Part shown: in pieces, positions 46,146 through 57,070 of the stretch
How positions within the stretch are numbered: position 1 is the first letter of the stretch
How the letters are laid out: every line of letters begins with the position of its first letter
The notes under the pieces: generated by a model
Told to the model about the DNA's origin: nothing
The model's input: the letters and a program-made list of their open reading frames with translations, nothing else
The model's database searches: none
Made by a program: the position numbers and the translations under genes
Source of the DNA: Peltaster fructicola
Lineage: Eukaryota > Ascomycota > Dothideomycetes
Direction: 5' to 3'
Length of the DNA: 64,000 nucleotides
Assembly: GCA_001592805.2 (NCBI GenBank)
Contig: CP051143.1
Coordinates: forward strand, 1 to 64,000

Positions 46146-47500
46146 GTGTGGGCTCGAAAGACAAACGGCTAGCGTTGCTGGAGGTCGAAGTATTGATGGT
46201 ATAACCTTCCATATCCGGCTCTTTTGTTCATGCTTCAAGCATCGTGAAAGAGACATGCAGCTCCACTGTCCATAGCAGCTCGGTGAGACTCGCGACGAGG
46301 TCTCTCCCAGCCAGATGTTATGTCTTGCCAGAAATGTGCTGCTGTTGTATGTTAGGATAGGCCCGTCCGTTGTTTGCTGTGATGCTCGTTGCTCTTGCCG
46401 TTCGCTACACAATCCGATACAGTCTAGCATAATGTTGAGAGGCGTACGATCGCCATAGTGAAGCACTATCGTTGAGCTCAACGCAAGTCTGCATCTTTTG
46501 TGTCTCGATGTGGCTGGAGCTGAGGAAATCGCGAAGGGCAGGACCGAATGCTGCAGCGACGTGAACGGTGTCGCAGAACTCGTGGTAATGCACAGCGTTG
46601 AAGAAGGCTTATGCAATGAGCAGGATATGTACGTCGAAAGAGTATACGGTGCTGTAGAGGAAATGTTGCGTAGCTATGAGCCAGGAGGTGAGGTCAATCC
46701 CTTCAAAGTGGAGACGACCGAGCTCCAGAACGACTTTTTGCTGATCTCATCGTCAATCATCAACCTACACTCTCTTCACGCTTGAGGGCTGCTCGTTGTG
46801 TCGTCCACACCAGCCTATTGTTGACGCTCTTGCACTGCTCGACTGGTAGCATGCGATGGGTCGACCACTGCTCTAGAGAGACACCTTCTCAAGATGATCG
46901 CTTGATGAAATCGACAAGAAGCTTCACCAAGATTCTACGACTAATACCTACAATCGAGGTTGTTCCCGCTGCGACCATTCGATCCTCCGGCTATGCGGAC
47001 TCTCAGTCCTCTCTCGAGCTGCTAAGATCATCAAACTAGCAAGACGTCGTGGCTGAGATCAAGCTGCACTTCTGTGAAGGACTAACTGGCGACTTCAACA
47101 GTCGGGCAAGGAGCACATCCTCAACACAACTCGGGCAGCACATCATGAATTTCTACCCACAGTCGCTGCGCATCGCATTTGCGGTCTGTCTACAACATCA
47201 CCACGACCGCATGGAGCAGTCGACTACCTCAAGCTAGCTCAGCTCATCCTTGGGGCCAAGAAGTGGACCCGGCGCTTAACAGACTTCACATCCTTAGATT
47301 GGGATTACCGACGACATGTTGAAACTCTACCGCAATACAGGGTACACAGCCCGAGTGGCGGCTCTTGAGCCGTCACACCAGCTGGCTGCTACATTAATGC
47401 ATGCTCATGATCCTGCAGCTGAGGTGGGTATCATGCTACTTTTATTTGGTTTCGTCTCTTTCTACAAGTCCATGGCGTAGCATTAACACAGATCACAACG
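46146..47500. other. Intergenic, may hold the kelch gene's first exon
   Basis: About 1.35 kb. A long minus-strand frame overlaps the end of member F and runs to 46616, but it is antisense to a real gene and has no domain. The segment 47317-47423 can be read in phase into the kelch gene through a 68-nt intron, but it offers no signal peptide, so the start of that gene remains open. Confidence 0.4.
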
Positions 47501-49179
47501 ATGAGCTACTTTCACCACAAGGAGAGACAAGCTTGTGTGTCTGCTCTCCTATTTACGTATACATACTGACTTCTACAGCCATTGTAGCTGGTAATACACT
47601 CTTCATCGATGGAGGTGATGTAACAACATGGGACCGAACAGGCAATGGTTTCTCTAACGGTAGCACACTCACCAAGGCCAATGGTATGCAGTAGCCCGAA
47701 TGCCAACAGCTCTGACACTTCTTAGACACTCGTACCTACTCCATCGATCTCACCTCAAGTTGGTCGACCAGCGATGTCACTATCACACCTATCGAGAAGA
47801 CCACCTCATTATCCTTCAGCTCAGGTACACTATGGCTCAATGCTTCTGGCGACTCATTTTACCAATTCGACGGCGGTGTCAGTCTAACACAAGGCCCTTA
47901 CAACGTCGCGCCACCTAGTCAGCTATGGTCATACGCTCTGAACAGCCAGTCAAGTCGGTGGACCAACGCAACGACACCAGACGTAGTCAAGCTCAAGAGG
48001 ATACAATCGGGGACGTATGCGTCAGGAGGTGGTCTAGGATTTGCCTTGGGTGGCTGGCAATCATACGATACGGATCAGAGTGTTGGCCTGGGAGATCACT
48101 ACGTCGGAGGAATGGTGGTCTTCAACTCGACATCGCAGACTTTCACCAACGTCAGCTCTTTCGGAGACTACACATACTCCTCGAGTGGTGCCGGTCACTT
48201 TGTGTCGTCGTACGGTCCCGCAGGCATCTTCATGCCATTTGGTGGTGCATCCATGACCGGATCAGTGCTACCTCTTGACTACATCACAATGTATGAGCCG
48301 ACAACGCAGACGTGGAAGAGGCAGCGTACCACAGGAGATATCCCTGCTCCGGTGCAGAACGCATGCGTAGCAGGTGCCAGTGGCGATAATGGGACCTACG
48401 AGGTATGTAGCGCTCCGCTCGCACACTCGTGCTGACAGGTACAGATCTTTCTCTTCGGCGGACTGCAAGAAGCAAAGGATGGCTGGCGACAGGTCGACTC
48501 CTCGATGTACATCCTCTCACTACCACTCTTCCGCTGGTTTCGAGTTTCAACGACTGCTGTGGGCCGCCACAGACACACCTGTTCACTCGCTGGTCACAGT
48601 CAAATGGTCAGCGTAGGTGGCATGGTCGGTACCATCAAAGACAGCAGCGTAGGCAGTGAGGATCTTGGTGCACCTGATCCTTGGCAACAGCAAGGACTTG
48701 GCATCTTCGATATGAACGCTCTGAAATGGTCGACCCAGTACACATCAAGCGCAGCGACTTACACTAGTCCGTCGACGATCAAGTCATACATTGCAGCAAG
48801 TGGTCCAACACCGACATCTTTCGATGACGATGCCATCAAGTCTTGGTTCGCCACGAAGAACACTGTCTCTAGCAGCCCAACCGCCAGCACAGCATCAACG
48901 ACCACGAGTGGTAGATCTGTTGGTGCAATCGTTGCTGCTGTTGTGATTCCTGTTGTGGTTCTGCTCGCCCTCGGAGGTCTGGCATTCTGGTTGCTACGTC
49001 GTCGTAGGAGCAAGAGATCAACGTATCATTATTCCAGGACATCTTACGAGGAGCCGATGTACGCCAAGACTGCTTATCAGGGAGGTAGTCCTCTGGAGCT
49101 TCATGGCGCCTCGCGGATAGAGGAAGCAGGAGGAGCACAGATCTATGAGCTGAGTCACGAACAGCATGTGCTGAAGTGA
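47501..49179 (+). CDS. Kelch-repeat cell-surface protein with one transmembrane helix
   Basis: Four exons, 47501-47534, 47579-47683, 47726-48402 and 48445-49179 (introns 44, 42 and 42 nt), give at least 516 residues from the ATG at 47501. An upstream exon with a signal peptide is likely, because the product is otherwise a classic type I surface protein. Kelch blades are visible: NTLFIDGGDVTTW, LGFALGGWQSYD, GIFMPFGGAS and IFLFGG, with aromatic positions such as TMYEPTTQTWKRQ. These make a beta-propeller of about 400 residues with many N-glycosylation sites (NGS, NAS, NST, NVS, NGT). A Ser/Thr stalk leads to a transmembrane helix (AIVAAVVIPVVVLLALGGLA), an RRRRSKRS stop-transfer and a ~65-residue cytoplasmic tail. 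Such fungal kelch proteins sit in the plasma membrane or wall. An alternative acceptor six bases upstream of the last exon would add two residues. Confidence 0.82.
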
Positions 49180-49794
49180 AGGAGGTCGACTGTTCGAGGG
49201 CATGTCGTCCGCATGGAGACAGCACGACGCCCACAGCTGCAATCAATCAACCATCCACTAACAGGAGGAGCCTGGATTTAGAGATCCATGGATGATGACC
49301 AGGCTCTAGTTGCAAGGCCGCCACGCCTCAATACTGCCGGTGCGGCACTTCCGAGAGAACGACATGTCGCTTGGTGTCGCACGACTTGTGGAAGCATAGC
49401 TCAAGGGACGAAGACAAGAGCCATGTACACAACTCAGAGGCGGAGGTGAGAGCCTCTCACACAGATCCATCACAGTAAGTAGTCAAAGACACTCACCTGC
49501 AGCGAGAAGACAGCTATGCTGCACGTAAGTGACGCAGCTCAGACATATTAACTGTTCCACTCCTGTAAGTAAGTTAGTGAAATCAACACCGGCTAAGCAA
49601 CCGGCTCTATGCGACACATCGTCAAGCTGTTTGTTGACTTTTGCTGTTCGCTTGACAGTCAAAGTCTGTTATACTATCCAACAACCTCTGTCTCTCACTC
49701 GTACTATCACACACCTTTATCGAAGTCACTTGCTTCTTACGCCACGCCAGCCACTCCTCACTACTTACACTACTCTTCATCACTCATTACCAAG
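49180..49794. other. Intergenic, 3' of kelch gene and promoter of small gene
   Basis: About 0.6 kb. The last ~120 bases before the next ATG are rich in C and T (CTCACTCG, ACTCTTCATCACTC), a common feature of fungal 5' leaders. There is no gene I can support. Confidence 0.4.
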
Positions 49795-50227
49795 ATGTCA
49801 CGCAACGCCGCCGCAAACATCTTTCCCGTCGTGGCCTTCACAGTCGCTCTCACAACTTCCGTCGCGGTGACAGTGTCCGACGCGAACGCTAGAAGTACGT
49901 TACCCAGAGCGTGACTACAAGGCGTGCTTCAGGAGCGTGCCTACAACACTGACTTATACAGATGAGCGCGAGACTCAGTCAGCTTCAGGCTCACAGAAGA
50001 ACAGCGCTCAGACTAGCACTGTGTCCAAGACTGGTGAACACCACCATGCCGATCATGCTAATCAGCGGACCACATCCACCACCGGCGAGGGCAGCAATGC
50101 AGCAGCAGCAGACAAGACAGCCACCAGCGACAGTAGCCAAGCAGACAAGACCGCCGACGAGAAGAACGGCAAGGGTGAGCCGAACGACATCACTGAAGCA
50201 TTCAAGTTCTCTGCCTTTCCATACTAG
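49795..50227 (+). CDS. Small protein with N-terminal membrane segment or signal
   Basis: Two exons, 49795-49894 and 49962-50227, with a 67-nt intron (GTACGT...ATACAG, CTGACTT branch region), give 121 residues. The N-terminus MSRNAAANIFPVVAFTVALT continues hydrophobic for several residues more. It is either an uncleaved signal anchor or a signal peptide cut near SDANA. The rest is hydrophilic low-complexity sequence rich in Ala, Thr, Ser, Asp, Lys and Gln, with a GEHHHADHANQ cluster of histidines and an acidic end finishing in EAFKFSAFPY. No family is recognised. The C-rich, pyrimidine leader and clean splice phase support a real gene. It could be a small secreted protein or a mitochondrial or ER membrane protein. 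Confidence 0.65.
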
Positions 50228-50556
50228 ACGCAGGGCCGAGTCCACATCGCCTGCCGGTGAAGAACACATGGGAGGTGAAACATAACAGAGTGTGAACGTA
50301 GGGTTGCAGCTGAATGGAAGTCGTGTACATGGCTTCGTGAGACATGCTTGGAGGAGAGACTGATTTCACCAAGGACATGCTATGCTCTTTATGGCCAAGA
50401 GAGTCGTACATTCCGCATCAGCAGTGCTGGACTATAGCCTTGTAGCACTCGCCATGGACATCAAGCTCTTCTCGCCAGGTAAACTTCACATTCGTCACTG
50501 TGCTATGTCGTTCATCGTGTTCGAATGCTGCTGTCATGACTGCTTTCCTTCAGACA
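50228..50556. other. Intergenic between convergent genes
   Basis: About 330 bases between the 3' ends of two convergent genes. Nothing else is seen. Confidence 0.4.
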
Positions 50557-53500
50557 TCACTCGAGGCCGTACGAAGCATTCCTAAGTGCATGGTCTTCTA
50601 GACAATGCTCCTGCCGCAGAGCGTTGATCGCATTAGTAGGGACTTCTCGCTGTATGCACAGCTCAACCAGGTATCCGTGGTCATATCGAATTGCAAATGT
50701 TGAGATACCGACAAGGGCGTCTTTGGTCAGAGCCGAGTCTGTGGTCACAAACACTTCCACCATCTGAGCAATCCGGGATTCGATAGCAAGATCTAGAGCC
50801 GTTTTGCTGAAGCGATCACGAAGGTTCGCATCAATGCCAGCAGCAATGAGCAACTTTGCATGCCCAATCTTCAGTTGAAGTATCGCAAGGTGCAAAGCCG
50901 ATGAACCCCAGTGGTTTGTGCCGTTCAGAGAGATATTTGCTGCCAGTAATCTGCTCATGATCGCAGCACTGCAATGCTCAACGCACCAGAACAGTACTGT
51001 GCTACAAGCTGTAGCCATCCCTGGCAACGTACAATCGAATCTGATATCAGCTTCGATGAGCCTCTGCGCTATGGTATGATCGTGAAGCTCTACAGCCCTT
51101 GCAAGGCATACAGCATCTACTTCGGCTCCAGCCTCAATCAACCAATGCACCACCGTTTGATCCCCTTTTTCTATAGCAGCAATGAGTGGAGTTTCGTTCT
51201 TATGGAGTTCCATCAGGTCAGCTCCAGCATCGATAAGGCGTCGCACATCGTCATGCTTCAAATGGTCGATAGCCAGTCCGAGTGCTGTGTAATTCTTCTC
51301 GGCGATAAGAGCGTTGACACGCTTGGCCCAGACGCTGTCTCTGATTTGTGTGCTGAGCTCAAGCAGACGCCACGTCCCGTAGTACGTGACTCCATCCAAA
51401 CTGGCAGGGAGATACTTGCGTGGAAAGTGTCTAAACATGTGGTATTGTTCTGCTGAGACCACAACTGGAACCAATCCTCCCCATGGAACGGCAGATTTGT
51501 GACTCTTCACAAGATGCAGAAACAATCTCTCATGCCCACATCGAGCCGCCCATCTGAGAAGCTTGTCTGGTTGAACTTGATCCAGTCCCCGAAAGTGCTT
51601 GGGTTGGGATTGCATTAATACGTCGTCGACGATCTTCTCGGGGTCAGACGCCATGTCCCATCGTAGCAGCAGACGGGATGCACGTATGCTCTTCGTTGCG
51701 AGTGCAGCTAGTAGTGGTATCCCGTATCGCCCAGCCCGGGACAACTTTGGATGCCTGCAAGCGCTTTGCTCAGACGCCCAGTCATCTACAGTGCCCCATG
51801 CCTCGAGTAGTCCTACCAGATCCCTTTCGGCAAGTACATAGGACAGACTAACACCTGGCTTGTACTCATCAATGCCGTATTTGCAGGTCAGATTGTACTT
51901 CATTCGCCAGTCATTCAGATCAAAGACAGTCTGCAGAAAGGTCGTCCGAGAAGCAGCAGACACTGTCTCTTCAGCGTGGCTGAGGATGAATTGAGTAGCA
52001 TATGACATCAGAGGATATCGTGAACGAAACGCTTCCTTGATAGATGCCGGCTGGGGGTAAATGGGGCATGCTAGCTCGTTCAAGCAAGCACCCACAGTCG
52101 ATGCGCCTGGGTAAGCACTCGACTCCACAACCATTCCGCGTAGACAGCAGGACTTGAGCACTTCGTGTGCAGAAGCTTCGGAAGCTCGTTCAGCACCACC
52201 AGCGACCACTTGCAAACCATTTTCCTTGATGAGGAAGTCTCGCACCGACTCGTGGATGAATTGCACAGTCATCTTCTTGCCTTTCGCTAGCTCAGCAAGA
52301 CCTTTCGACGAGCTTAATAAGAACCTGTGCATCTGCTGCTCGCTGACTTCGTCTTCGTCCCACTCCAGACTCGCCTTCGGATCGGACCCAGATAGCATCG
52401 CAAAGTAGTACTCTTTGAGTTCCAGTGGCCGCTTAGCATACAGTATCCATTGGAGACAGAGCATGAACTCGTCAAGATGCTGACCGTCTCGACTGATTAT
52501 GTCCTGGAACAGCTCGTTCAGGCCTGGCGGTAATTCCTGCAATCTCTTCTGCACTGCAAAGATGCGGCCGTTGATGAACTCTTTGGACAGTATGTCCACC
52601 ACGAGGACTACCCAAAGGAACACTCCGTTGGCTTTGTCAAGGACATCCTGATGGATCTGCCCAGCTTTCTTTGCTCCACCAACACGCAGGTGCCGCCGAA
52701 TGTACCTTTCGAGATCGTGCGAGTGCTCATTAGCATCTTCGAGTACAAGCTGCAGCCCGGTAGGGATGTCAAGTAAGGGATAGTGACGACTGGCGAAACA
52801 GACTTGTGATGATAGTCCCTCGTCTTTCGCATCTTCGCCCAAATCCTGGAAGAAGTCGATCATGCTCTGTATGTCGTCCTGTTGGCATTCATCGAGGGCA
52901 TCCATGAAGAGATAGAGCCTCCGACGACCTAGCTTCGATACGATGGTTGATATGATTCTCTTCAGCTCAGTAATCTGTGTGCGAGTACCGCAGGCCATGC
53001 TCATTGAGCTGGAATCAAGCACAGACTGCATCTCAGGGACTGCCTCTAGCAGCTGCACTGACAAGGACCGGTACATGCCCAGCAGAGTTCTTTCTAGCTC
53101 CTCGCCTCGAGCGCTGAAGTAGAAGGATATGACAATGTCGCTGTCGAGCTTCTTTGAATGGACGTGGTCGTCCAGGAATTTCATAAGAACAGACTTGCCA
53201 GCGCCAGGTTTGCCTTTGATCCAGAGGAAGCCATGATGCTCTCGTACAACGTCTGGTTGCATCCATGCTTTGTAAGAGGCGGTATCGAGTACCCAGCTGC
53301 ATGTCTTATCTAGAGCCTTCTTGATTGTTGTTCGTCGAGACTCCATAGCATCGAATTTAAGCATTTCTAGCACTCGTTGTCGATGTTCGTCCTGCCGTGT
53401 CTGTTGGTGCATCGAAAAGCCAGCAGGCGGCTCAATCCTCTCGAGAGCCCTGGTCCCAAACCGCTTGACGATCTTGCTCTCGAGCCGTCGTCGAGCGTGT

Positions 53501-54186
53501 TCATATCCTTCTCCATAGCGAGGCCCCATTGAGATATCGCAGATACCAAGCAGCGCATATGCTCGGTCTTCCGCGATCTTGGTGACTCTAGCAGCAGCCC
53601 ATCCTAGTCGATGGAGATGAGGATAGGTGTCTAGTGGTTGGCCTTGCAGTGCTCCAGCATCAATGCCAGTGATCTCGTGGATAATCTGACAAAGGGTAGA
53701 TCTGTTCCCAAGATAGCCGCTGCGAGCATAGAAGTGTAGCTCCTTGGGCGCTAGCAACTCTTGCAAAGTCCAGCCTCTTGTGAACCACCGACATGTACGG
53801 AGCGTATCGTGCCATCCTTGGCTGCCGTCTGAGTTTCGCTTGCCTGAGGAGACATCTATGAGATATGCCCAACAGACCGCAGACTCGGCATACCATCGGA
53901 ACATTGACCTGATCGACGTCGCCAGCTCAGACTCACTGGCCTTGTCAATGCAGCAAGTATCCACCCAGAAGTATTGTATACCAGCTTCCTTTCCTCGATC
54001 ACGACAGAAGCATAGCTTAGCGTATCCTTCCTTCTCTTGTCCCTTTCCTTGCAGAATGTCTTGATAGGTAACTTCGTCGCCGTCGTCGGACCAGGTGTGA
54101 GACAGGATCGCATAGCGTGGTATGTTGTCATGTAAGTCGTCAGTGAGAACGAAACGGCCTTGCTCGTCTACGTAAAGCAACCGCAT
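50557..54186 (-). CDS. HET-NACHT-ankyrin NLR protein
   Basis: Single-exon gene of 1,209 residues. The N-terminal HET domain has RYAILSHTWSDDGDEVTYQD (residues ~24-43), IQYFWVDTCCID (~70-81) and the WFTRGWTLQELLAPKEL block, the three standard HET motifs. The NACHT NTPase follows, with Walker A GKPGAGKSVLMKF near residue 322 and Walker B LYLFMDALDEC near 422. A section with TVQFIHESVRDFL is closely similar to the same place in the NLR at 3378 (TVQFVHESVPDFL). The C-terminal ~230 residues carry ankyrin-type repeats (LIDAGADLMELHKNETPL, LIEAGAEVDAV, LLIAAGIDANLRD). The plan matches the HET-NACHT architecture of incompatibility NLRs such as HET-E and HET-D of Podospora, but with ankyrin in place of WD40 repeats. 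The frame is intact. Expected role: ligand sensing by repeats, oligomerisation by NACHT, cell death by HET. Confidence 0.93.
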   Translation of the reverse strand: MRLLYVDEQGRFVLTDDLHDNIPRYAILSHTWSDDGDEVTYQDILQGKGQEKEGYAKLCFCRDRGKEAGIQYFWVDTCCIDKASESELATSIRSMFRWYAESAVCWAYLIDVSSGKRNSDGSQGWHDTLRTCRWFTRGWTLQELLAPKELHFYARSGYLGNRSTLCQIIHEITGIDAGALQGQPLDTYPHLHRLGWAAARVTKIAEDRAYALLGICDISMGPRYGEGYEHARRRLESKIVKRFGTRALERIEPPAGFSMHQQTRQDEHRQRVLEMLKFDAMESRRTTIKKALDKTCSWVLDTASYKAWMQPDVVREHHGFLWIKGKPGAGKSVLMKFLDDHVHSKKLDSDIVISFYFSARGEELERTLLGMYRSLSVQLLEAVPEMQSVLDSSSMSMACGTRTQITELKRIISTIVSKLGRRRLYLFMDALDECQQDDIQSMIDFFQDLGEDAKDEGLSSQVCFASRHYPLLDIPTGLQLVLEDANEHSHDLERYIRRHLRVGGAKKAGQIHQDVLDKANGVFLWVVLVVDILSKEFINGRIFAVQKRLQELPPGLNELFQDIISRDGQHLDEFMLCLQWILYAKRPLELKEYYFAMLSGSDPKASLEWDEDEVSEQQMHRFLLSSSKGLAELAKGKKMTVQFIHESVRDFLIKENGLQVVAGGAERASEASAHEVLKSCCLRGMVVESSAYPGASTVGACLNELACPIYPQPASIKEAFRSRYPLMSYATQFILSHAEETVSAASRTTFLQTVFDLNDWRMKYNLTCKYGIDEYKPGVSLSYVLAERDLVGLLEAWGTVDDWASEQSACRHPKLSRAGRYGIPLLAALATKSIRASRLLLRWDMASDPEKIVDDVLMQSQPKHFRGLDQVQPDKLLRWAARCGHERLFLHLVKSHKSAVPWGGLVPVVVSAEQYHMFRHFPRKYLPASLDGVTYYGTWRLLELSTQIRDSVWAKRVNALIAEKNYTALGLAIDHLKHDDVRRLIDAGADLMELHKNETPLIAAIEKGDQTVVHWLIEAGAEVDAVCLARAVELHDHTIAQRLIEADIRFDCTLPGMATACSTVLFWCVEHCSAAIMSRLLAANISLNGTNHWGSSALHLAILQLKIGHAKLLIAAGIDANLRDRFSKTALDLAIESRIAQMVEVFVTTDSALTKDALVGISTFAIRYDHGYLVELCIQREVPTNAINALRQEHCLEDHALRNASYGLE

Positions 54187-54718
54187 ATTGTCGACGGCTC
54201 ATGGTAGAACACCACTACGATATGCGGCCTCGGGAAGGAGAAGTCACCGGACGTGGAAGACCAATATCTTCACCGAGACAGGACTCATGGACGTGCTTGA
54301 CAACGTACTGTTGCTTTCGCAATGTCATCGAGCATCTGTGATGCAGTGTTTGAATGTCAGGTTTTGAGAGCAGCAAGGCTGTGCAGTGGAGGCCGCATAT
54401 TGTGGCGCATTGCATACACCTTGTCGAAGCTTCATCATTCGTTGAGAACCTACCAGATCGCCATTTCAGACCGCACTGGTGACGATTGATGTATGTGCAA
54501 GATGTTCGAGTCGTATTGAGACCACGACCATCGTGCAACACTTTTGTGAAGTACAAAGACAGAAGGAGTGATGATGTGGAAAGCCGAAGTAACATATACA
54601 CTTTGCTGACTCATCCTTGAGATCGCCAAGACAATAAAGATGTCACTCCTTTTGCTCTCCTACATCCACTCCACGTCCATAGCACTGCTCCTGGTGACGC
54701 AAATGCCGTCTCGATCCT
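54187..54718. other. Intergenic, promoter of the HET-NACHT gene
   Basis: About 0.5 kb upstream of the minus-strand NLR and downstream of the minus-strand GH79 gene. A minus-strand frame at 54215-54601 has no recognisable features. Confidence 0.4.
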
Positions 54719-56360
54719 CTACTCCAACCGTACAATGACTGCGCTGCTCCTTGGCACAGAGATGTAGATCCTTCCATCACTAGTCACATCGCCCGTCTCT
54801 CCTCTAGTCACATTCTTCAAAAGCACTGGCTTTCCGTTGTCCAGATCATGGTTGTAGCTATAACCATCGAAGGTGATACCGGTCACAGCATCGCTGCCGG
54901 CCGCCAGGAGTCTCTCAAGCGTGTACATCTTGTAGACGCCCTGCGGGAGCTGGAAGCCGTAGTGCTGAATAGGGCGATCACCTTTGCTCTTGGACGGGTT
55001 GTCATCTGTAGCATTGAACGCAATCATGTTGATAAGCATAAGACGATTCAGCTTGCCGCCATTGAATGCTGCATACGCTGCTGATGTATCGTCTTCCATT
55101 GGGATGTTCGAGATCCTCGCAGCCTTGTCAGGCGAGCTCACATCGCCCAGGAAGCTTGCCACAGCGATATTGCCATAGTATGGCGGCCTTGTACCTGCAG
55201 TAGTTGTCTCGGTATCCAGTGGCTGCCAGCTCTGGTACGCAGCGCCATTGTTCTGATGCATGTGCACACGGCTGATGTTGTTGCTTGCACACAGGAGATT
55301 GAAGTCAAGTCCCCAAAGTGCAGCACCGAAGCTGCTAGAGAGACCTGGTCGACCACCTCCGATGAGTGAGTTGTGCTCACCAAGAACGAACGGCAGGTTG
55401 GCCTTGCGATCAGCAGGCAGAGCGGCAAGGGAATCCTTTCGTTCAAGCAGTCGGTGCACAGAGGAGGCCGTGACTGTATGGTTCATCAATGTGTTCTGAA
55501 GGGTGACTCTCGGATTTGTATTAGAGTTGATGTAGCTGTTATGGTCAGTAAGATCTCCGAAGCTCTGTCCTCACATACTTGTGCTGGTCGATGTACTCGA
55601 CCCATCCGTCCTTGTTGAAGCCTTTGTCGAAGACGTCCTTCAGAATGAGCTCATTGTAGCCAGCAAAAGAAGGTGCATAAAACTTGTAGTGCTTGTCGTC
55701 TGCCATGTCCGGGCAAGTCTTCTTCATCTCAGTCTGAATCTCTCCTGCCCACTTCTGCCACAGCTCACGATAGGAGTCGTTATCGAGTAGCTTCTGTCGT
55801 TTGCCGTCCACCTCCTTACTGTACAAGTCCGGCTCATTTCCCAGCTGCCAGTCCAACAGCTTGCCGTTACCAAGAGCTTTGCAAGCATGTGGCACAGACT
55901 CTAGCAATGCCTGTCTGGCCTCATCAGAGCTCTTCAGGAGGTTGAAACCATGAATGAAGCGAGTGTTTGGCCAGGTCTGATAAGATTCGAAGTATGATGG
56001 CCCGAAGCTTTCGTTCTTCGGATGCTTAGGATCCTTTGGATCGATAATCCAGTGCCACGCTTCCTTCTGATCCTTCTTGAACAGAGCCTGATCTGCTGAG
56101 TTGCCGCCTACCCTGATGTATGGTTTAGTCCCCTGGAGTTTGCCAAGATTGTCCAGGAGATTGTTCGAGTATGTACCAGGATGAGACGAGTTACCAGCAT
56201 AAGCGACGAAGCCAGAGAACTCGATCGAGTAAGACATGAATGCTTCAAGAGGTAAGCCGGCATTGACAGGTGCTTTGTCTGAAAGGCTGAGGTAGTCGGG
56301 CTCGGCCGATGCTAGAGCTGCAAGGCCTGCCAGGGCAGTGAGTACGTAGGTAGAAGTCAT
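54719..56360 (-). CDS. GH79 family beta-glucuronidase-like secreted enzyme
   Basis: Two exons, 56360-55579 and 55535-54719, separated by a 43-nt intron (GTATGT...TAACAG), give 532 residues. The N-terminus MTSTYVLTALAGLAALASAE is a signal peptide, so the enzyme is secreted. The catalytic barrel shows the GH79 features: FSGFVAYAGNSSHPGTYSNN, the RVGGNSAD loop, GNEPDLY with the acid/base Glu, and PFVLGEHNSLIGGG with the nucleophile Glu. After the barrel comes the beta-sandwich typical of the family, ending RSSAVIVRLE. Family enzymes cleave beta-glucuronosyl or 4-O-methyl-glucuronosyl residues from arabinogalactan-type or related glycans; the precise substrate is inferred. Both catalytic Glu residues are present and the frame is intact once spliced, so activity is likely. 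Without the intron the gene would be seen as two pieces. Confidence 0.9.
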
Positions 56361-57070
56361 GCTGAATGTCCTGCTGAATGTTCTTTGATGAATGGATAGG
56401 CATCATAGCAGCACAGCTACAGACCTTATATCTCGTTCAGTCATGGTTCGGTCAACATTGCGCACGAAGACTTGGATCCTGATTGTTAGAAGCGTATGAT
56501 TCTTACTTAAGCTTGATCGCGACCGCAGTAAGCCATGGTTGCATGCTATGAGTGGCATAGCACAGCTGTGATGGCGAAGGCCAGAGACGTCCATGTTCCT
56601 GCAGAAGGAACAACAAGACTCGGCCGAATAGCACGCGTGCAGCGACAAACTCGTCGCATTGAGCCTGTCAGCTTGTCAGAAGTAACATCGGGGCTAGTAC
56701 CATCGTCCATGATGAGCTATGGTGAAGGGCTCGTCCAGAGCGTGCGCCAGATGTAACCTCGATGGCATGGGTAAGTGAAAGTGCCATGTTGTTGTGGTCG
56801 AAGGAGTCGTGCTAAGCTTCGCGAAAAAGCTTCGCCAGCCTGGAAACCAAGGGTCTCACTATTTAAAGCAACATATACTCGTCCGCTATCTCGTCCTGAT
56901 CACCAGTCATCTCTGTACAAGCACGAACTCGATGTGTCACCTGTGCCGGGAAGAGCAGTACTAAACCTACGAACGATAGATGCCAAAGGGTGGACATCAC
57001 AAGGGTGTATGCCAATTGCTAATGAGATGCTGCGTTGCCTCTATTGGACTCTGTCGACAGACATCTGGTG
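56361..57070. other. Intergenic, promoter of GH79 gene
   Basis: About 0.7 kb; the first part should contain the GH79 promoter. A TTTAAA element sits near 56863-56868. There is no gene I can support. Confidence 0.4.

Noticed and set aside
45615-46616. Minus-strand frame of 333 codons
   Set aside because: Most of it is antisense to family member F, which has the conserved blocks and introns; the rest shows no domain.
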